NCBI GenBank assembly: GCA_045615345.1
Contig: JAZLER010000023.1
Span: 13,123-77,122, forward strand
Direction of reading: 5' to 3'
From: Fumia sp045615345
GTDB taxonomy: Bacteria; Bacillota; Clostridia; Oscillospirales; Ruminococcaceae
Length of the DNA stretch: 64,000 nucleotides
Shown: positions 45,945-53,514 of the stretch, piece by piece
Position numbering within the stretch: the stretch's first letter is position 1
Layout: each line of letters starts with the position of its first letter
Translations under genes and position numbers: made by a program
Notes under the pieces: generated by a model
Database searches by the model: none
What the model was told of the DNA's origin: nothing
The model's input: the letters and a program-made list of their open reading frames with translations, nothing else

Positions 45945-46424
45945 CTATACAATAAGTATCACAACAAATAGCCCCAGAAGAACCCCACCCAAAGAGAAAA
46001 GTCTGCCCTTTTCCCGCTTTTCAATCAACGCATTTTTAATCTTTTCTTCTACTCTCAGATTTAAATCTTTCAAAAGATTAATCTGCATATCGCTGTTTGT
46101 ACTCCCGATAATCTCAGAAAACTCAAAAACCAGAAGTTTTTCCTCATTGCTTAAAGTTTTATCGCAATCTATTTCTTTTTTTAAGCTTTCCGACACAGGG
46201 TTTTTAATTCTCTTCAAAAAAGAAAGATTACCGAAATCATTTTTAATTTTATTTATGAGGGTTAACACGGGAGTTTTTCTAAAACTTAAATCGTTTATGA
46301 ACTCATTTATAAGTTTTTTAATTTCAATAAGCCTTTTTGCTTTTTCGGAAAGTGAAAAAGAAAGCAGAAATCCCGCCCCCGACACGCTTACAAAAATAAA
46401 AATTATACCAACAATCTTTAACAT
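45945..46424 (-). CDS. spoIIIAB: Stage III sporulation protein AB
   Basis: 159 residues with membrane helices at both ends (VGIIFIFVSVSGAGFLLSF and FSLGGVLLGLFVVILIV) enclosing a helical domain, resembling the GspF-like fold. It overlaps spoIIIAA by 7 bp. Confidence 0.9.
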   Translation of the reverse strand: MLKIVGIIFIFVSVSGAGFLLSFSLSEKAKRLIEIKKLINEFINDLSFRKTPVLTLINKIKNDFGNLSFLKRIKNPVSESLKKEIDCDKTLSNEEKLLVFEFSEIIGSTNSDMQINLLKDLNLRVEEKIKNALIEKREKGRLFSLGGVLLGLFVVILIV

Positions 46425-47242
46425 TCAAAAATCCTTTCAACTTCGCATAACCCTTTAAGTTTTACTACATAATCAAATACCTTGTTATCCAATAAAAGCC
46501 GTATTTGTGTACGCCTTTTAAGCTCTTCAAAACTACCTCCGTGCGCAGATGCAAGCACGGATACACCCGAATTCAGACATTGCAGTATTGCTTTGGTTTC
46601 ATTTGATGACCCTATCTCGTCTATTGCAATTATCTGTGGCGACATTGTCCTTAAAGCGATTTCCATTCCTTCATATTTTTTATACCCCGAAAAGACATCA
46701 GCGTTGTTTAATTTTTCACCGAACTCAAATCGTTCATCAATGACAGAGATTTTTATATTTCTATCCGCGAGCTTTAAAATCACATCACGCAAAAATGTGG
46801 TTTTACCGCACATAGGAGCCCCGAATACCAGTACAGACGGCAAAGAATTTTTATAAATAATATCGCAGAAATTTCCCGATACATCCAAAATACACCTTGC
46901 AATCCTGAAATTAAAGGAAGTAATCTCCCTTATAAATCCACCGGACTTAATTCCACAAAGCCCTACCCTGTGCCCACCTTTTAATGTCACAAACCCCTCA
47001 TTTATCTGCGTTTCAAAGCTATGTACCGAAAACTCACAGATACTGTTAAAAATGTATTCCATCTCATCTTTTGTGACAACACAGCTTAAAAATTTACTTT
47101 CATCAGTGAAGATAAGATTTATAGGTCTGTCACGCCTTACTCTTATTTCCAAAAGCTTATGAAGTATGATATTATCAATATTCAGAAGATACCCTTTTAA
47201 CCTGTCAGGAAAATAACTGATAATTTCAAAAAACTCTTTCAC
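46418..47242 (-). CDS. spoIIIAA: Stage III sporulation protein AA (secretion-type ATPase)
   Basis: ATPase thought to energise the mother-cell-to-forespore channel. 274 residues: VTLKGGHRVGLCG (about 86-98), Walker A FGAPMCGKTTFLRD (about 137-150), and Walker B PQIIAIDEIGSSNE (about 204-217). The frame is open 23 codons further, but GTG 47242 follows AAAGGGATG at good spacing and gives the family start. It is first of eight spoIIIA genes. Confidence 0.94.
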   Translation of the reverse strand: MKEFFEIISYFPDRLKGYLLNIDNIILHKLLEIRVRRDRPINLIFTDESKFLSCVVTKDEMEYIFNSICEFSVHSFETQINEGFVTLKGGHRVGLCGIKSGGFIREITSFNFRIARCILDVSGNFCDIIYKNSLPSVLVFGAPMCGKTTFLRDVILKLADRNIKISVIDERFEFGEKLNNADVFSGYKKYEGMEIALRTMSPQIIAIDEIGSSNETKAILQCLNSGVSVLASAHGGSFEELKRRTQIRLLLDNKVFDYVVKLKGLCEVERIFEC

Positions 47243-47262
47243 TTTACCATCCCTTTCGGTTA

Positions 47263-47291
47263 AATATATTCCTTGTCCATTTAAGTTATGA
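47263..47291 (-). promoter_or_regulatory. Sigma-E-like promoter candidate of spoIIIA
   Basis: Minus-strand TCATAAC (47285-47291), 14 bp, AATATATT (47263-47270), at the position where the sigma-E promoter of spoIIIA is expected. No sigma-A pair is seen. The match is partial (5 of 7 and 5 of 8 consensus positions by eye). Confidence 0.45.
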
Positions 47292-47298
47292 CAAAAAA

Positions 47299-47325
47299 AT
47301 AACCACATCACGCGGATGTGGTTAT
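47299..47325 (-). terminator. Terminator of hflX
   Basis: Perfect 11-bp stem ATAACCACATC / GATGTGGTTAT with 5-nt loop, then TTTTTTG on the minus strand. The hflX stop codon (47308-47310) is within the hairpin. Confidence 0.85.
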
Positions 47326-48546
47326 ATATGGACTTACAAGTTTAAGTATTTTCTTTTCAATCAGTGCGTTTACCAAGGTACCATTTTCTTTGAACTCCTC
47401 ACTGAAAACCTTCCCCTGTTCCCTGATTTTGCTGAGCAAAAACCCTTTGTCGTAAGGAATTAAAAGCGTCACTCTCTGCATCGAATCTGACAAAACGTCA
47501 GAAATCAGATTTAATAGTTTTTCTATACCAATATTATCTTTTGCAGAAGTAAAAACCGCTCTTTCACCGGTTTCTTCAGGTATGCTGGTAAGAAGGTCTG
47601 CTTTGTTGTAAACCGTGATAACAGGCGTATTACCACAACCTAACTCGTCTAAAAGGTTCTTTGTGACTTCAAGTTGTTCTTTTAGGTTCTCATTAGATGC
47701 ATCGCAGACATTGAGTATCACATCGGCTGCCGCTGCCTCTTCCAGAGTGGATTTAAAAGCCTCAACAAGCTGATGAGGTAAGCGCCTTATAAGCCCTACA
47801 GTATCTACTATAACAGCATGCTGACCATCGGGGAGCACTATTTCACGAGCTGTCGGGTCAAGGGTTGCAAAAAGCTGATTTTTTGCATAAACCCCTGCAT
47901 CAGTCAGAAGGTTTAATAAGGTTGATTTTCCGACATTTGTATAGCCCACAATAGCAACAGTAATAACACTTTGCTTTTTACGGCGTTCACGGACTCTTGC
48001 ACGGCGTTCTTCCATATTGCGAAGCTCTTCCTCAAGTGCATTGATACGCCTTCTTATATGGCGTTTATCGGTTTCAAGCTTGGTTTCACCCGGACCTCTC
48101 GTACCAATACCGCCACCAAGCCTTGAAAGGCTTTTTCCCATACCCGTAAGACGAGGCAGACGATACTTCTGCTGTGCAAGTTCAACCTGAAGTTTGCCCT
48201 CACTGCTTTTTGCTCTGCCTGCAAAAATATCGAGTATCAGCATCGTCCTGTCAACAACTCTTATATCAACAATTTCTTCAATATTTCTTATCTGACTTCC
48301 CGAAAGCTCACTGTCAAAAACTAAAATATCTGCTCCGTTTTCTTCAATATAATCTTTTATTTCATAAAGCTTTCCGCTACCTATAAAGGTAGCCTTATCG
48401 GCACTTTCTCTGTTTTGTGTGAAAGAAGCCACAACATCAGCGCCTGCAGTATCACAAAGCTCTAAAAGTTCTGAAAGCGATGTAAATACATCATATTCGC
48501 CTGTATCAATAGCTACAGTTATTGCTTTTTGTCTTAATTCATTCAT
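47308..48546 (-). CDS. hflX: Ribosome-associated GTPase HflX
   Basis: Splits stalled or heat-damaged 70S ribosomes. 412 residues: an N-terminal HflX domain ending in GGIGTRGPGETKLETDKRHI (about 144-163), a coiled-coil linker, G1 GYTNVGKSTLLN (about 202-213), G3 DTVGLIRRLPH (about 249-259) and G4 NKAD. It is divergent from sigG, 91 bp away, and starts behind GAAAGGAG. Confidence 0.96.
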   Translation of the reverse strand: MNELRQKAITVAIDTGEYDVFTSLSELLELCDTAGADVVASFTQNRESADKATFIGSGKLYEIKDYIEENGADILVFDSELSGSQIRNIEEIVDIRVVDRTMLILDIFAGRAKSSEGKLQVELAQQKYRLPRLTGMGKSLSRLGGGIGTRGPGETKLETDKRHIRRRINALEEELRNMEERRARVRERRKKQSVITVAIVGYTNVGKSTLLNLLTDAGVYAKNQLFATLDPTAREIVLPDGQHAVIVDTVGLIRRLPHQLVEAFKSTLEEAAAADVILNVCDASNENLKEQLEVTKNLLDELGCGNTPVITVYNKADLLTSIPEETGERAVFTSAKDNIGIEKLLNLISDVLSDSMQRVTLLIPYDKGFLLSKIREQGKVFSEEFKENGTLVNALIEKKILKLVSPYITTSA

Positions 48547-48580
48547 TTTAATGCTCCTTTCAGATGTTATTTTTTACCTG

Positions 48581-48611
48581 TGTATCTTTATTATTCAAAA
48601 TGCCTATACTC
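48581..48611 (+). promoter_or_regulatory. Forespore-type (sigma-F/G-like) promoter candidate of sigG
   Basis: TGTATC (48581-48586), 18 bp, TATACTC (48605-48611), compared with sigma-G TGNATA and CATACTA: 5 of 6 and 5 of 7 matches by eye. It is 27 bp before the start codon. Confidence 0.35.
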
Positions 48612-48637
48612 ATTTTAAAAGTTATGGGAGGAATACT

Positions 48638-49408
48638 GTGTACGGTAATAAAGTGGAAATCTGCGGGATAAATACTTCAAAACTCGTGGTGTTAAAAGAA
48701 AAAGAGAAAATTGAACTTTTAAAGGCAATGAAAAATGGCGACCCTACAGCAAGAGAAAAACTTATAAACGGTAATTTAAGGCTTGTTCTAAGCGTGATAC
48801 AACGCTTTACAAACAGGGGTGAAAACCCCGATGACCTCTTTCAGGTGGGTACGATAGGGCTCATAAAAGCCATAGACAATTTTGACATAACCCAGAATGT
48901 AAAATTTTCCACTTATGCCGTTCCGATGATAATAGGAGAAATCAGGAGATATTTAAGAGATTACAACCCAGTACGGGTAAGCCGTTCTTTAAAAGATATG
49001 GCATACAAAGCTATGCAGACAAAGGAAAAACTCTCGGAAAAACTTGGCAGAGAAGCAACAATTATAGAAATTGCCAAAGAAATGGATGTTAAAAAACAAG
49101 ATGTTGTACTGGCACTGGAAGCAATAGTCGACCCCGTTTCTTTGTACGAACCTGTTTTTTCCGATGGTGGCGATACCATTTATGTTCTGGATCAGGTTTC
49201 CGATAATTCAACTGACGGAAACTGGATTGAAGAAATAGCAATAAAGGATGCCCTCTTAAAGCTTAACGACAGGGAGAAAAAAATCATATCCCTACGCTTT
49301 TTTAAAGGTAAAACACAAGTGGAAGTATCAAAAGAAATAGGCATATCACAAGCACAAGTATCAAGACTTGAGAAATGTGCTTTGCAAAAAGTCAAGGGTG
49401 AAGTATAG
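48638..49408 (+). CDS. sigG: RNA polymerase sporulation sigma factor SigG
   Basis: Late forespore sigma factor. 256 residues. The N-terminus NKVEICGINTSKLVVLK is the hallmark of SigG and distinguishes it from SigF. Region 2 has LINGNLRLVLSVIQRF and DDLFQVGTIGLIKAIDNFD, followed by VKFSTYAVPMIIGEIRR; region 4 has LNDREKKIISLRFFKGKTQ and a helix-turn-helix (EISKEIGISQAQVSRLEK-like). The frame is open back to 48419 inside hflX, but GTG 48638 follows GGGAGGA with 5-base spacing. It stands alone here, not next to spoIIGA-sigE as in most Bacilli and many Clostridia. Confidence 0.95.
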   Translation: MYGNKVEICGINTSKLVVLKEKEKIELLKAMKNGDPTAREKLINGNLRLVLSVIQRFTNRGENPDDLFQVGTIGLIKAIDNFDITQNVKFSTYAVPMIIGEIRRYLRDYNPVRVSRSLKDMAYKAMQTKEKLSEKLGREATIIEIAKEMDVKKQDVVLALEAIVDPVSLYEPVFSDGGDTIYVLDQVSDNSTDGNWIEEIAIKDALLKLNDREKKIISLRFFKGKTQVEVSKEIGISQAQVSRLEKCALQKVKGEV

Positions 49409-49412
49409 CGAA

Positions 49413-49434
49413 AAAGCCCCAGATTTGGGGCTTT
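49413..49434. terminator. Bidirectional terminator between sigG and the HAD gene
   Basis: 8-bp perfect stem AAAGCCCC / GGGGCTTT with loop AGATTT. The minus-strand T tract (TTTTTCGC side) is strong, the plus-strand one (TTTAATTATTG) weaker. It serves the convergent sigG and HAD genes. Confidence 0.75.
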
Positions 49435-49436
49435 AA

Positions 49437-50246
49437 TTATTGTAAAGCAAATTTCTTTACAGCGTATGAAACGCCATCATTATCGGTATCGGGAGCAACA
49501 AAGTCAGCCACTGCCTTAACAGCATCCGAAGCATTGCCCATAGCAACGCCAAGACCTGCAAATTCAATCATAGTGATATCGTTATATCCGTCACCGATAG
49601 CCATTAATTCCTCTCTTTTTATACCGAGTATCTTAATAAGGCGCATCAGCGCAGACCTTTTATCAACATTAAGGGGCAGTATCTCTAAAAGAAAAGGTTC
49701 AGAACGGAAAATATTAAAGTATTCCCCGAATTTTTCCTTAAAAATCAATTCGTTTTCTGCAATTGCTTCAGGTTCACCCGAAATCAGTATTTTGGGTATA
49801 TCAAAATCAACGGGCTCATCCGAGAAGTTTCTTCCTTTGGGAATAAGCCTTTCGGCGTGACTTACAAACTTAAGATATTTTTCCTCGGGGTCTTTGATTA
49901 ATGCATATCCGTCTTTATATGTCATAAAGTTAAGCCCCTTTTCAACTGCAAGTGATAAAACTTCCGATACATATTCAAGGTTGAGAAAAACTGCATCCAC
50001 AATCTTCCCTGACGGCAATTCGTAAATTACTGCACCATTAAAGCCAATCGCATATCCGCCGAATTCCTTGATTTTCAAAGCATCAACAATAGGCGTAAGT
50101 CCCTGAAAGGGTCGACCTGTAGTAACAACCACCTTAATCCCCTTTTCCTGAGCTTTAAAAAGTGTCTTAACATTTTCTTTGGATGGTTCCCATTCACCGA
50201 GTTTTACCAATGTTCCATCAACATCAGCTGCAATAACTTTGTACAT
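49437..50246 (-). CDS. Cof-type HAD-superfamily phosphatase
   Basis: 269 residues: DVDGTL (8-13) with nucleophile Asp, VVTTGRPFQ near 59-67, a type IIB cap domain in the middle, and GDGYNDITMIEFAGLGVAMGN near 217-237. It lies 9 bp after ribU, so it is under the FMN riboswitch. Cof-type HADs related to B. subtilis YwtE/YcsE dephosphorylate the riboflavin precursor ArPP, so a flavin-related substrate (a precursor or FMN) is a fair guess. No riboflavin synthesis genes are in the window. Confidence 0.85.
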   Translation of the reverse strand: MYKVIAADVDGTLVKLGEWEPSKENVKTLFKAQEKGIKVVVTTGRPFQGLTPIVDALKIKEFGGYAIGFNGAVIYELPSGKIVDAVFLNLEYVSEVLSLAVEKGLNFMTYKDGYALIKDPEEKYLKFVSHAERLIPKGRNFSDEPVDFDIPKILISGEPEAIAENELIFKEKFGEYFNIFRSEPFLLEILPLNVDKRSALMRLIKILGIKREELMAIGDGYNDITMIEFAGLGVAMGNASDAVKAVADFVAPDTDNDGVSYAVKKFALQ

Positions 50247-50255
50247 AGTTTCCTC

Positions 50256-50909
50256 CTAAATTTTGCCCTGTAAAATCAAAATCAAAAGTGCACAGCTTAT
50301 GATTATCGCCAATGATATCAGTGAAACCACATAATATGACACTTTTTTGCTGTTCTGACTATTTACGGATTCAGGCACAAGTTTAGCTTTACGAAGTGCT
50401 GTAACAAGCGGTTTATAAAGTAAAAGTGTTATTGTAGAGTTAAGTACCACCTTAATAGCGTTGAATGGTAAAAACGCAGGTAGCAAAAGCTCAGCCACAG
50501 CTTCTCTCGGATATCCCATATAAATTGGCGTAATAAAATAATTCCACAAAAGCATCACGATTACTGTAAATACGCTCGCAACAGAAAGTCCCATAACAGC
50601 ACCCTTCATTGTGCGTTTTGACTTGTAAATCGCAGAAGCAGTACAAGCAAAAGCACAGCTTGAAAGTATATTCATCACACAACCGATAATTCCGGTGTCA
50701 CTTATAGTAACCATCTCAATCAAAGATACCACAAGCGATATAAAAAATGATGCAAGAGGACCTAAAATAAAACCGCCGACAGTTATTATAACATCTTTGG
50801 GTTCATACTTCAAAAACAGCACCACAGGAATTCTGAACACTGTGACAAGAAGCAACGCTATCGCCGAAAACATAGAAATCAAAGCAATCTTTTTAATTTT
50901 TGAGTTCAT
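50256..50909 (-). CDS. ribU: Riboflavin ECF transporter S component RibU
   Basis: Binds riboflavin and docks with the shared EcfAAT energising module. 217 residues with six hydrophobic segments and the RibU-type stretch FRIPVVLFLKYEPKDVIITV followed by GGFILGPLASFFIS (about 27-60). The frame extends 16 codons upstream, but those lie in the riboswitch terminator; ATG 50909 is the real start. The FMN riboswitch just upstream confirms the substrate class. Confidence 0.94.
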   Translation of the reverse strand: MNSKIKKIALISMFSAIALLLVTVFRIPVVLFLKYEPKDVIITVGGFILGPLASFFISLVVSLIEMVTISDTGIIGCVMNILSSCAFACTASAIYKSKRTMKGAVMGLSVASVFTVIVMLLWNYFITPIYMGYPREAVAELLLPAFLPFNAIKVVLNSTITLLLYKPLVTALRKAKLVPESVNSQNSKKVSYYVVSLISLAIIISCALLILILQGKI

Positions 50910-50934
50910 ATAAAAACCTTCTTTCAATAAAAAA

Positions 50935-50955
50935 GCCCGAAGACAAGCTTCGGGC
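50935..50955 (-). terminator. Expression-platform terminator of the FMN riboswitch
   Basis: Minus-strand GCCCGAAG / CTTCGGGC (8 bp, 5-nt loop) directly followed by TTTTTTATTG, placed between the aptamer and the ribU ribosome binding site. FMN binding is expected to favour this hairpin and shut off ribU and the HAD gene. Confidence 0.85.
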
Positions 50956-50975
50956 ATAATAAGTCAAAGACTTTT

Positions 50976-51080
50976 GTCCTCTTCCATCCAGACTTTACTG
51001 TTGGTTTCGGAATTTCACCGAATCAGCATAACGCTCGCGGACTTTACCGCCAGTCGGGAATTACACCCTGCCCTGAAGAC
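50976..51080 (-). promoter_or_regulatory. FMN riboswitch (RFN element)
   Basis: The minus strand shows the RFN consensus blocks in order: CTTCAGGGCAGGGTG, AATTCCCGAC-GGCGGTAAA, GTCCGCGAGC, CGGTGAAATTCCG, CAACAGTAAAGTCTGGATG and GAAGAGG. All conserved junction segments of the six-stem FMN aptamer are recognisable. It controls ribU and the downstream HAD phosphatase by transcription termination. Confidence 0.97.
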
Positions 51081-51086
51081 TATTAA

Positions 51087-51115
51087 ATTTTACACTATTT
51101 TATTTCTGTTGTCAA
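51087..51115 (-). promoter_or_regulatory. Promoter of the FMN riboswitch-ribU unit
   Basis: Minus-strand consensus TTGACA (51110-51115), 17 bp, TAAAAT (51087-51092). The -35 box overlaps the last codons of nadA. The start of transcription falls just before the aptamer. Confidence 0.75.
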
Positions 51116-52026
51116 GAGCCATATTCTATCATGGCATCAATCGGTTTTTTAGCGGCAAGACGCAAATCTTCAGAAAGTGTCACTTCTTTACCGCCTTTTC
51201 CTGTAAGTGCATCATAAACATCAGAAAGTGTTGTAAGTTTCATATCGGGACAGATAAGTTTTTTGGAAAGCGGATAGAGATTAAGGTCGGGTCTTTTAAG
51301 TTTTAAATACTGCAAAACTGCAATCTCCGTACCAATTATGCAGTCATCATCATTTTCAAGCGCATAATTGATAATATCAGCAGTAGACCCCGTAACATCG
51401 GCATATTTTACGCCTTCAAGGGGGATTTCAGGATGCATCAGAAGCTTAGCATCAGGGTGTAAAGTTTTTGCCTTTACACATTCTTCTTCGGTAATATTAT
51501 TATGCACGGGACAAAATCCGTCCCATAAAATTATCTCTTTATCCTTAATATTCTCTTTAACGAAACTTCCTAAGTTTTTATCAGGGATAAAAAGGATTTT
51601 TTTGCTGTTGATACGATTTACAATCTTCAAAGCACTCGAAGAAGTAACACATACATCACATTCAGCCTTTAAAGCAGCCGTTGTATTTATATATGCCACA
51701 ACTGTCACATCAGGATTATCTTTTTTAAATTCCTTTACCCTTTCAGGGGAAATCTGTTCTGCCATTGGGCATGTAGCCTCGTAAACAGGCATAATGACAG
51801 TTTTTTCAGGGGATAAAATCTTGACGGTTTCCGCCATAAATCTTACACCGCAAAGAATAACGAGATTTTCTTTCAAATCCTTTGCAACGGTAGAAAGCTT
51901 AAATGAATCACCAGTGTAATCGGCAATTTCGAGTATGTCAGGAGTCTGATAACTATGTGCTAAAATAACAGCTCCCTTTTCTTTTTTGAGTTTTAAAATT
52001 TCCTTTTGTAAATCTGTTAATGTCAT
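51112..52026 (-). CDS. nadA: Quinolinate synthase A
   Basis: Condenses iminoaspartate and dihydroxyacetone phosphate to quinolinate, using a 4Fe-4S cluster, in NAD synthesis. 304 residues with the three cluster cysteines in VILCGVRFMAET (about 80), CDVCVTSSSA (about 168) and WDGFCPVHNNIT (about 210), and YINTTAALKAECD. ATG 52026 behind TTAGGAG is preferred to the in-frame TTG at 52044 in cysK. It follows cysK by 10 bp. The usual partners nadB and nadC are not adjacent. Confidence 0.95.
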   Translation of the reverse strand: MTLTDLQKEILKLKKEKGAVILAHSYQTPDILEIADYTGDSFKLSTVAKDLKENLVILCGVRFMAETVKILSPEKTVIMPVYEATCPMAEQISPERVKEFKKDNPDVTVVAYINTTAALKAECDVCVTSSSALKIVNRINSKKILFIPDKNLGSFVKENIKDKEIILWDGFCPVHNNITEEECVKAKTLHPDAKLLMHPEIPLEGVKYADVTGSTADIINYALENDDDCIIGTEIAVLQYLKLKRPDLNLYPLSKKLICPDMKLTTLSDVYDALTGKGGKEVTLSEDLRLAAKKPIDAMIEYGS

Positions 52027-52036
52027 TTTTATGCTC

Positions 52037-52963
52037 CTAATCAAACAAATCCGTTGAGAGGTATCTTTCCCCCGTATCGGACAACAAAACCACTATTTTT
52101 TTATACTTATTTTCGGGCCGTAACGCGAGTTTCACTGCCGCAAAAAGTGCAGCACCCGATGAAATACCAACCAAAACACCCTCTGTTTTAGCGATTTCTC
52201 TTGAAGCAGAATAAGCTTCCTCTTCGTTAACTTTTATAACTTCATCAATGATATCGATATTGAGGTTTTTAGGAATAAACCCTGCACCTATCCCCTGAAT
52301 CCCGTGTTTACCAGGGTTTTCACCCGAAATAACCGCAGAACCGGAGGGCTCAACTGCTACAATCTTCACATCAGGAAGTTTTTCTTTCAAGACTTCTCCG
52401 ATACCACTGATAGTTCCACCGGTACCGACACCTGCAACAAAATAGTCAATATCATAATCTGTATCTTCCAAAAGTTCAAGCGCTGTTGTATGTCTGTGTG
52501 CTTCTGGATTAGATGGATTTTCAAACTGCTGAGGGATAAAAGCCCCCTCGATTTTCTCTTTTAATTCTTCAGCTTTTCTGATAGCACCTGTCATACCAAG
52601 TGCTCCATCAGTTAAAACCACCTCGGCGCCGAGAGCTTTTGCAAGTTTAATTCTTTCAATACTCATTGTATCGGGCATTGTAAGAATCATCTTGTACCCT
52701 CTTGAAGCCGCGATAAAAGCAAGACCCAATCCTGTATTACCGCTTGTGGGCTCAATTATTGTTCCGTTTTCAGAAAGCAAACCTTTTTCTTCTGCATCCT
52801 TTATCATAAAAAGTGCAGCTCTGTCTTTTACAGACCCGAGCGGATTAAAATATTCAAGTTTAGCAAGAATTTCGGACTCAAACCCGATTTTCTCTTTAAG
52901 ACGGTTTAACCGTAAAAGCGGGGTTTTTCCGATAAGTTCTGTAATTCCTTCATAAATTTTCAT
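52037..52963 (-). CDS. cysK: Cysteine synthase (O-acetylserine sulfhydrylase)
   Basis: PLP enzyme making cysteine from O-acetylserine and sulfide. 308 residues: the PLP Lys in NPLGSVKDRAALFM (about residue 43), EPTSGNTGLGLAF (about 69-81), and the phosphate loop GVGTGGTISG (about 175-184). ATG 52963 (9 bases after GAAAGG) is preferred to ATG 52972, which touches the ribosome site. It forms an operon with nadA. CysM or a related beta-replacing enzyme cannot be fully excluded. Confidence 0.93.
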   Translation of the reverse strand: MKIYEGITELIGKTPLLRLNRLKEKIGFESEILAKLEYFNPLGSVKDRAALFMIKDAEEKGLLSENGTIIEPTSGNTGLGLAFIAASRGYKMILTMPDTMSIERIKLAKALGAEVVLTDGALGMTGAIRKAEELKEKIEGAFIPQQFENPSNPEAHRHTTALELLEDTDYDIDYFVAGVGTGGTISGIGEVLKEKLPDVKIVAVEPSGSAVISGENPGKHGIQGIGAGFIPKNLNIDIIDEVIKVNEEEAYSASREIAKTEGVLVGISSGAALFAAVKLALRPENKYKKIVVLLSDTGERYLSTDLFD

Positions 52964-52984
52964 ACAGTTCATCCTTTCATTTAC

Positions 52985-53013
52985 AGTTTACTATGAAAAA
53001 AAATGTATGTCAA
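52985..53013 (-). promoter_or_regulatory. Promoter of cysK-nadA
   Basis: Minus-strand TTGACA (53008-53013), 17 bp, TAAACT (52985-52990), close to the start codon. It lies back to back with the tsaE promoter. No T-box or S-box RNA is present. Confidence 0.6.
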
Positions 53014-53026
53014 TAAAAAATCACAC

Positions 53027-53055
53027 TTGAAAACCTATAAATATTATAATATAAT
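53027..53055 (+). promoter_or_regulatory. Promoter of tsaE-tsaB-rpiB-upp
   Basis: TTGAAA (53027-53032), 17 bp, TATAAT (53050-53055). A second overlapping TATAAT register is possible in this AT-rich stretch. Confidence 0.6.
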
Positions 53056-53076
53056 ATATATTAGAAAATATTAGAA

Positions 53077-53514
53077 ATGGAAAATATTATGATAAACTAT
53101 GTTTCTGAGTCGGTAAAGGATACCGAAGAATTTGCTTTTAATTTAGCAAAAAAATTACGCGCAGGCGATGTCCTTGCATTCAAAGGAGATTTAGGCGCAG
53201 GTAAAACTGCTTTCGTCAGAGGTCTTGCAAAACACCTCTCTCCAGATGCAATGGTTTCAAGTCCTACATTTTCGCTTGTAAATGATTATACAGAGAGCTT
53301 ACCCTTTTATCATTTTGATATGTACCGTATCACAACGATGGATGACCTTTATTCAACAGGCTTTTTTGATTATCTTGATATGGGTGCCATTCTCGCTATT
53401 GAATGGAGCGAAAACATTGAATTTGCTCTCCCTGAGGAAACGATAACTGTTTCAATAGAAACTTCAGGCGAAAACAAACGCAACATCACAGTAACCGGAG
53501 GAGAAAGATTTTGA
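53077..53514 (+). CDS. tsaE: tRNA threonylcarbamoyladenosine biosynthesis ATPase TsaE
   Basis: P-loop ATPase of the t6A complex with TsaB and TsaD. 145 residues: Walker A FKGDLGAGKTAFVRG (about 34-48), SSPTFSLVNDY (about 60-70) and FYHFDMYRI (about 75-83, Walker B). Start codon is either ATG 53077 or ATG 53089; neither has a strong ribosome site. The TGA overlaps the tsaB start. Confidence 0.95.
   Translation: MENIMINYVSESVKDTEEFAFNLAKKLRAGDVLAFKGDLGAGKTAFVRGLAKHLSPDAMVSSPTFSLVNDYTESLPFYHFDMYRITTMDDLYSTGFFDYLDMGAILAIEWSENIEFALPEETITVSIETSGENKRNITVTGGERF

Noticed and set aside
48419..48637. N-terminal extension of SigG into hflX
   Set aside because: The extra 73 codons are antisense to hflX and unlike any sigma factor; GTG 48638 has an ideal ribosome site and the SigG N-terminal signature follows at once.
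50910..50957. 16-residue N-terminal extension of RibU
   Set aside because: It lies in the riboswitch terminator hairpin and would be untranslated.
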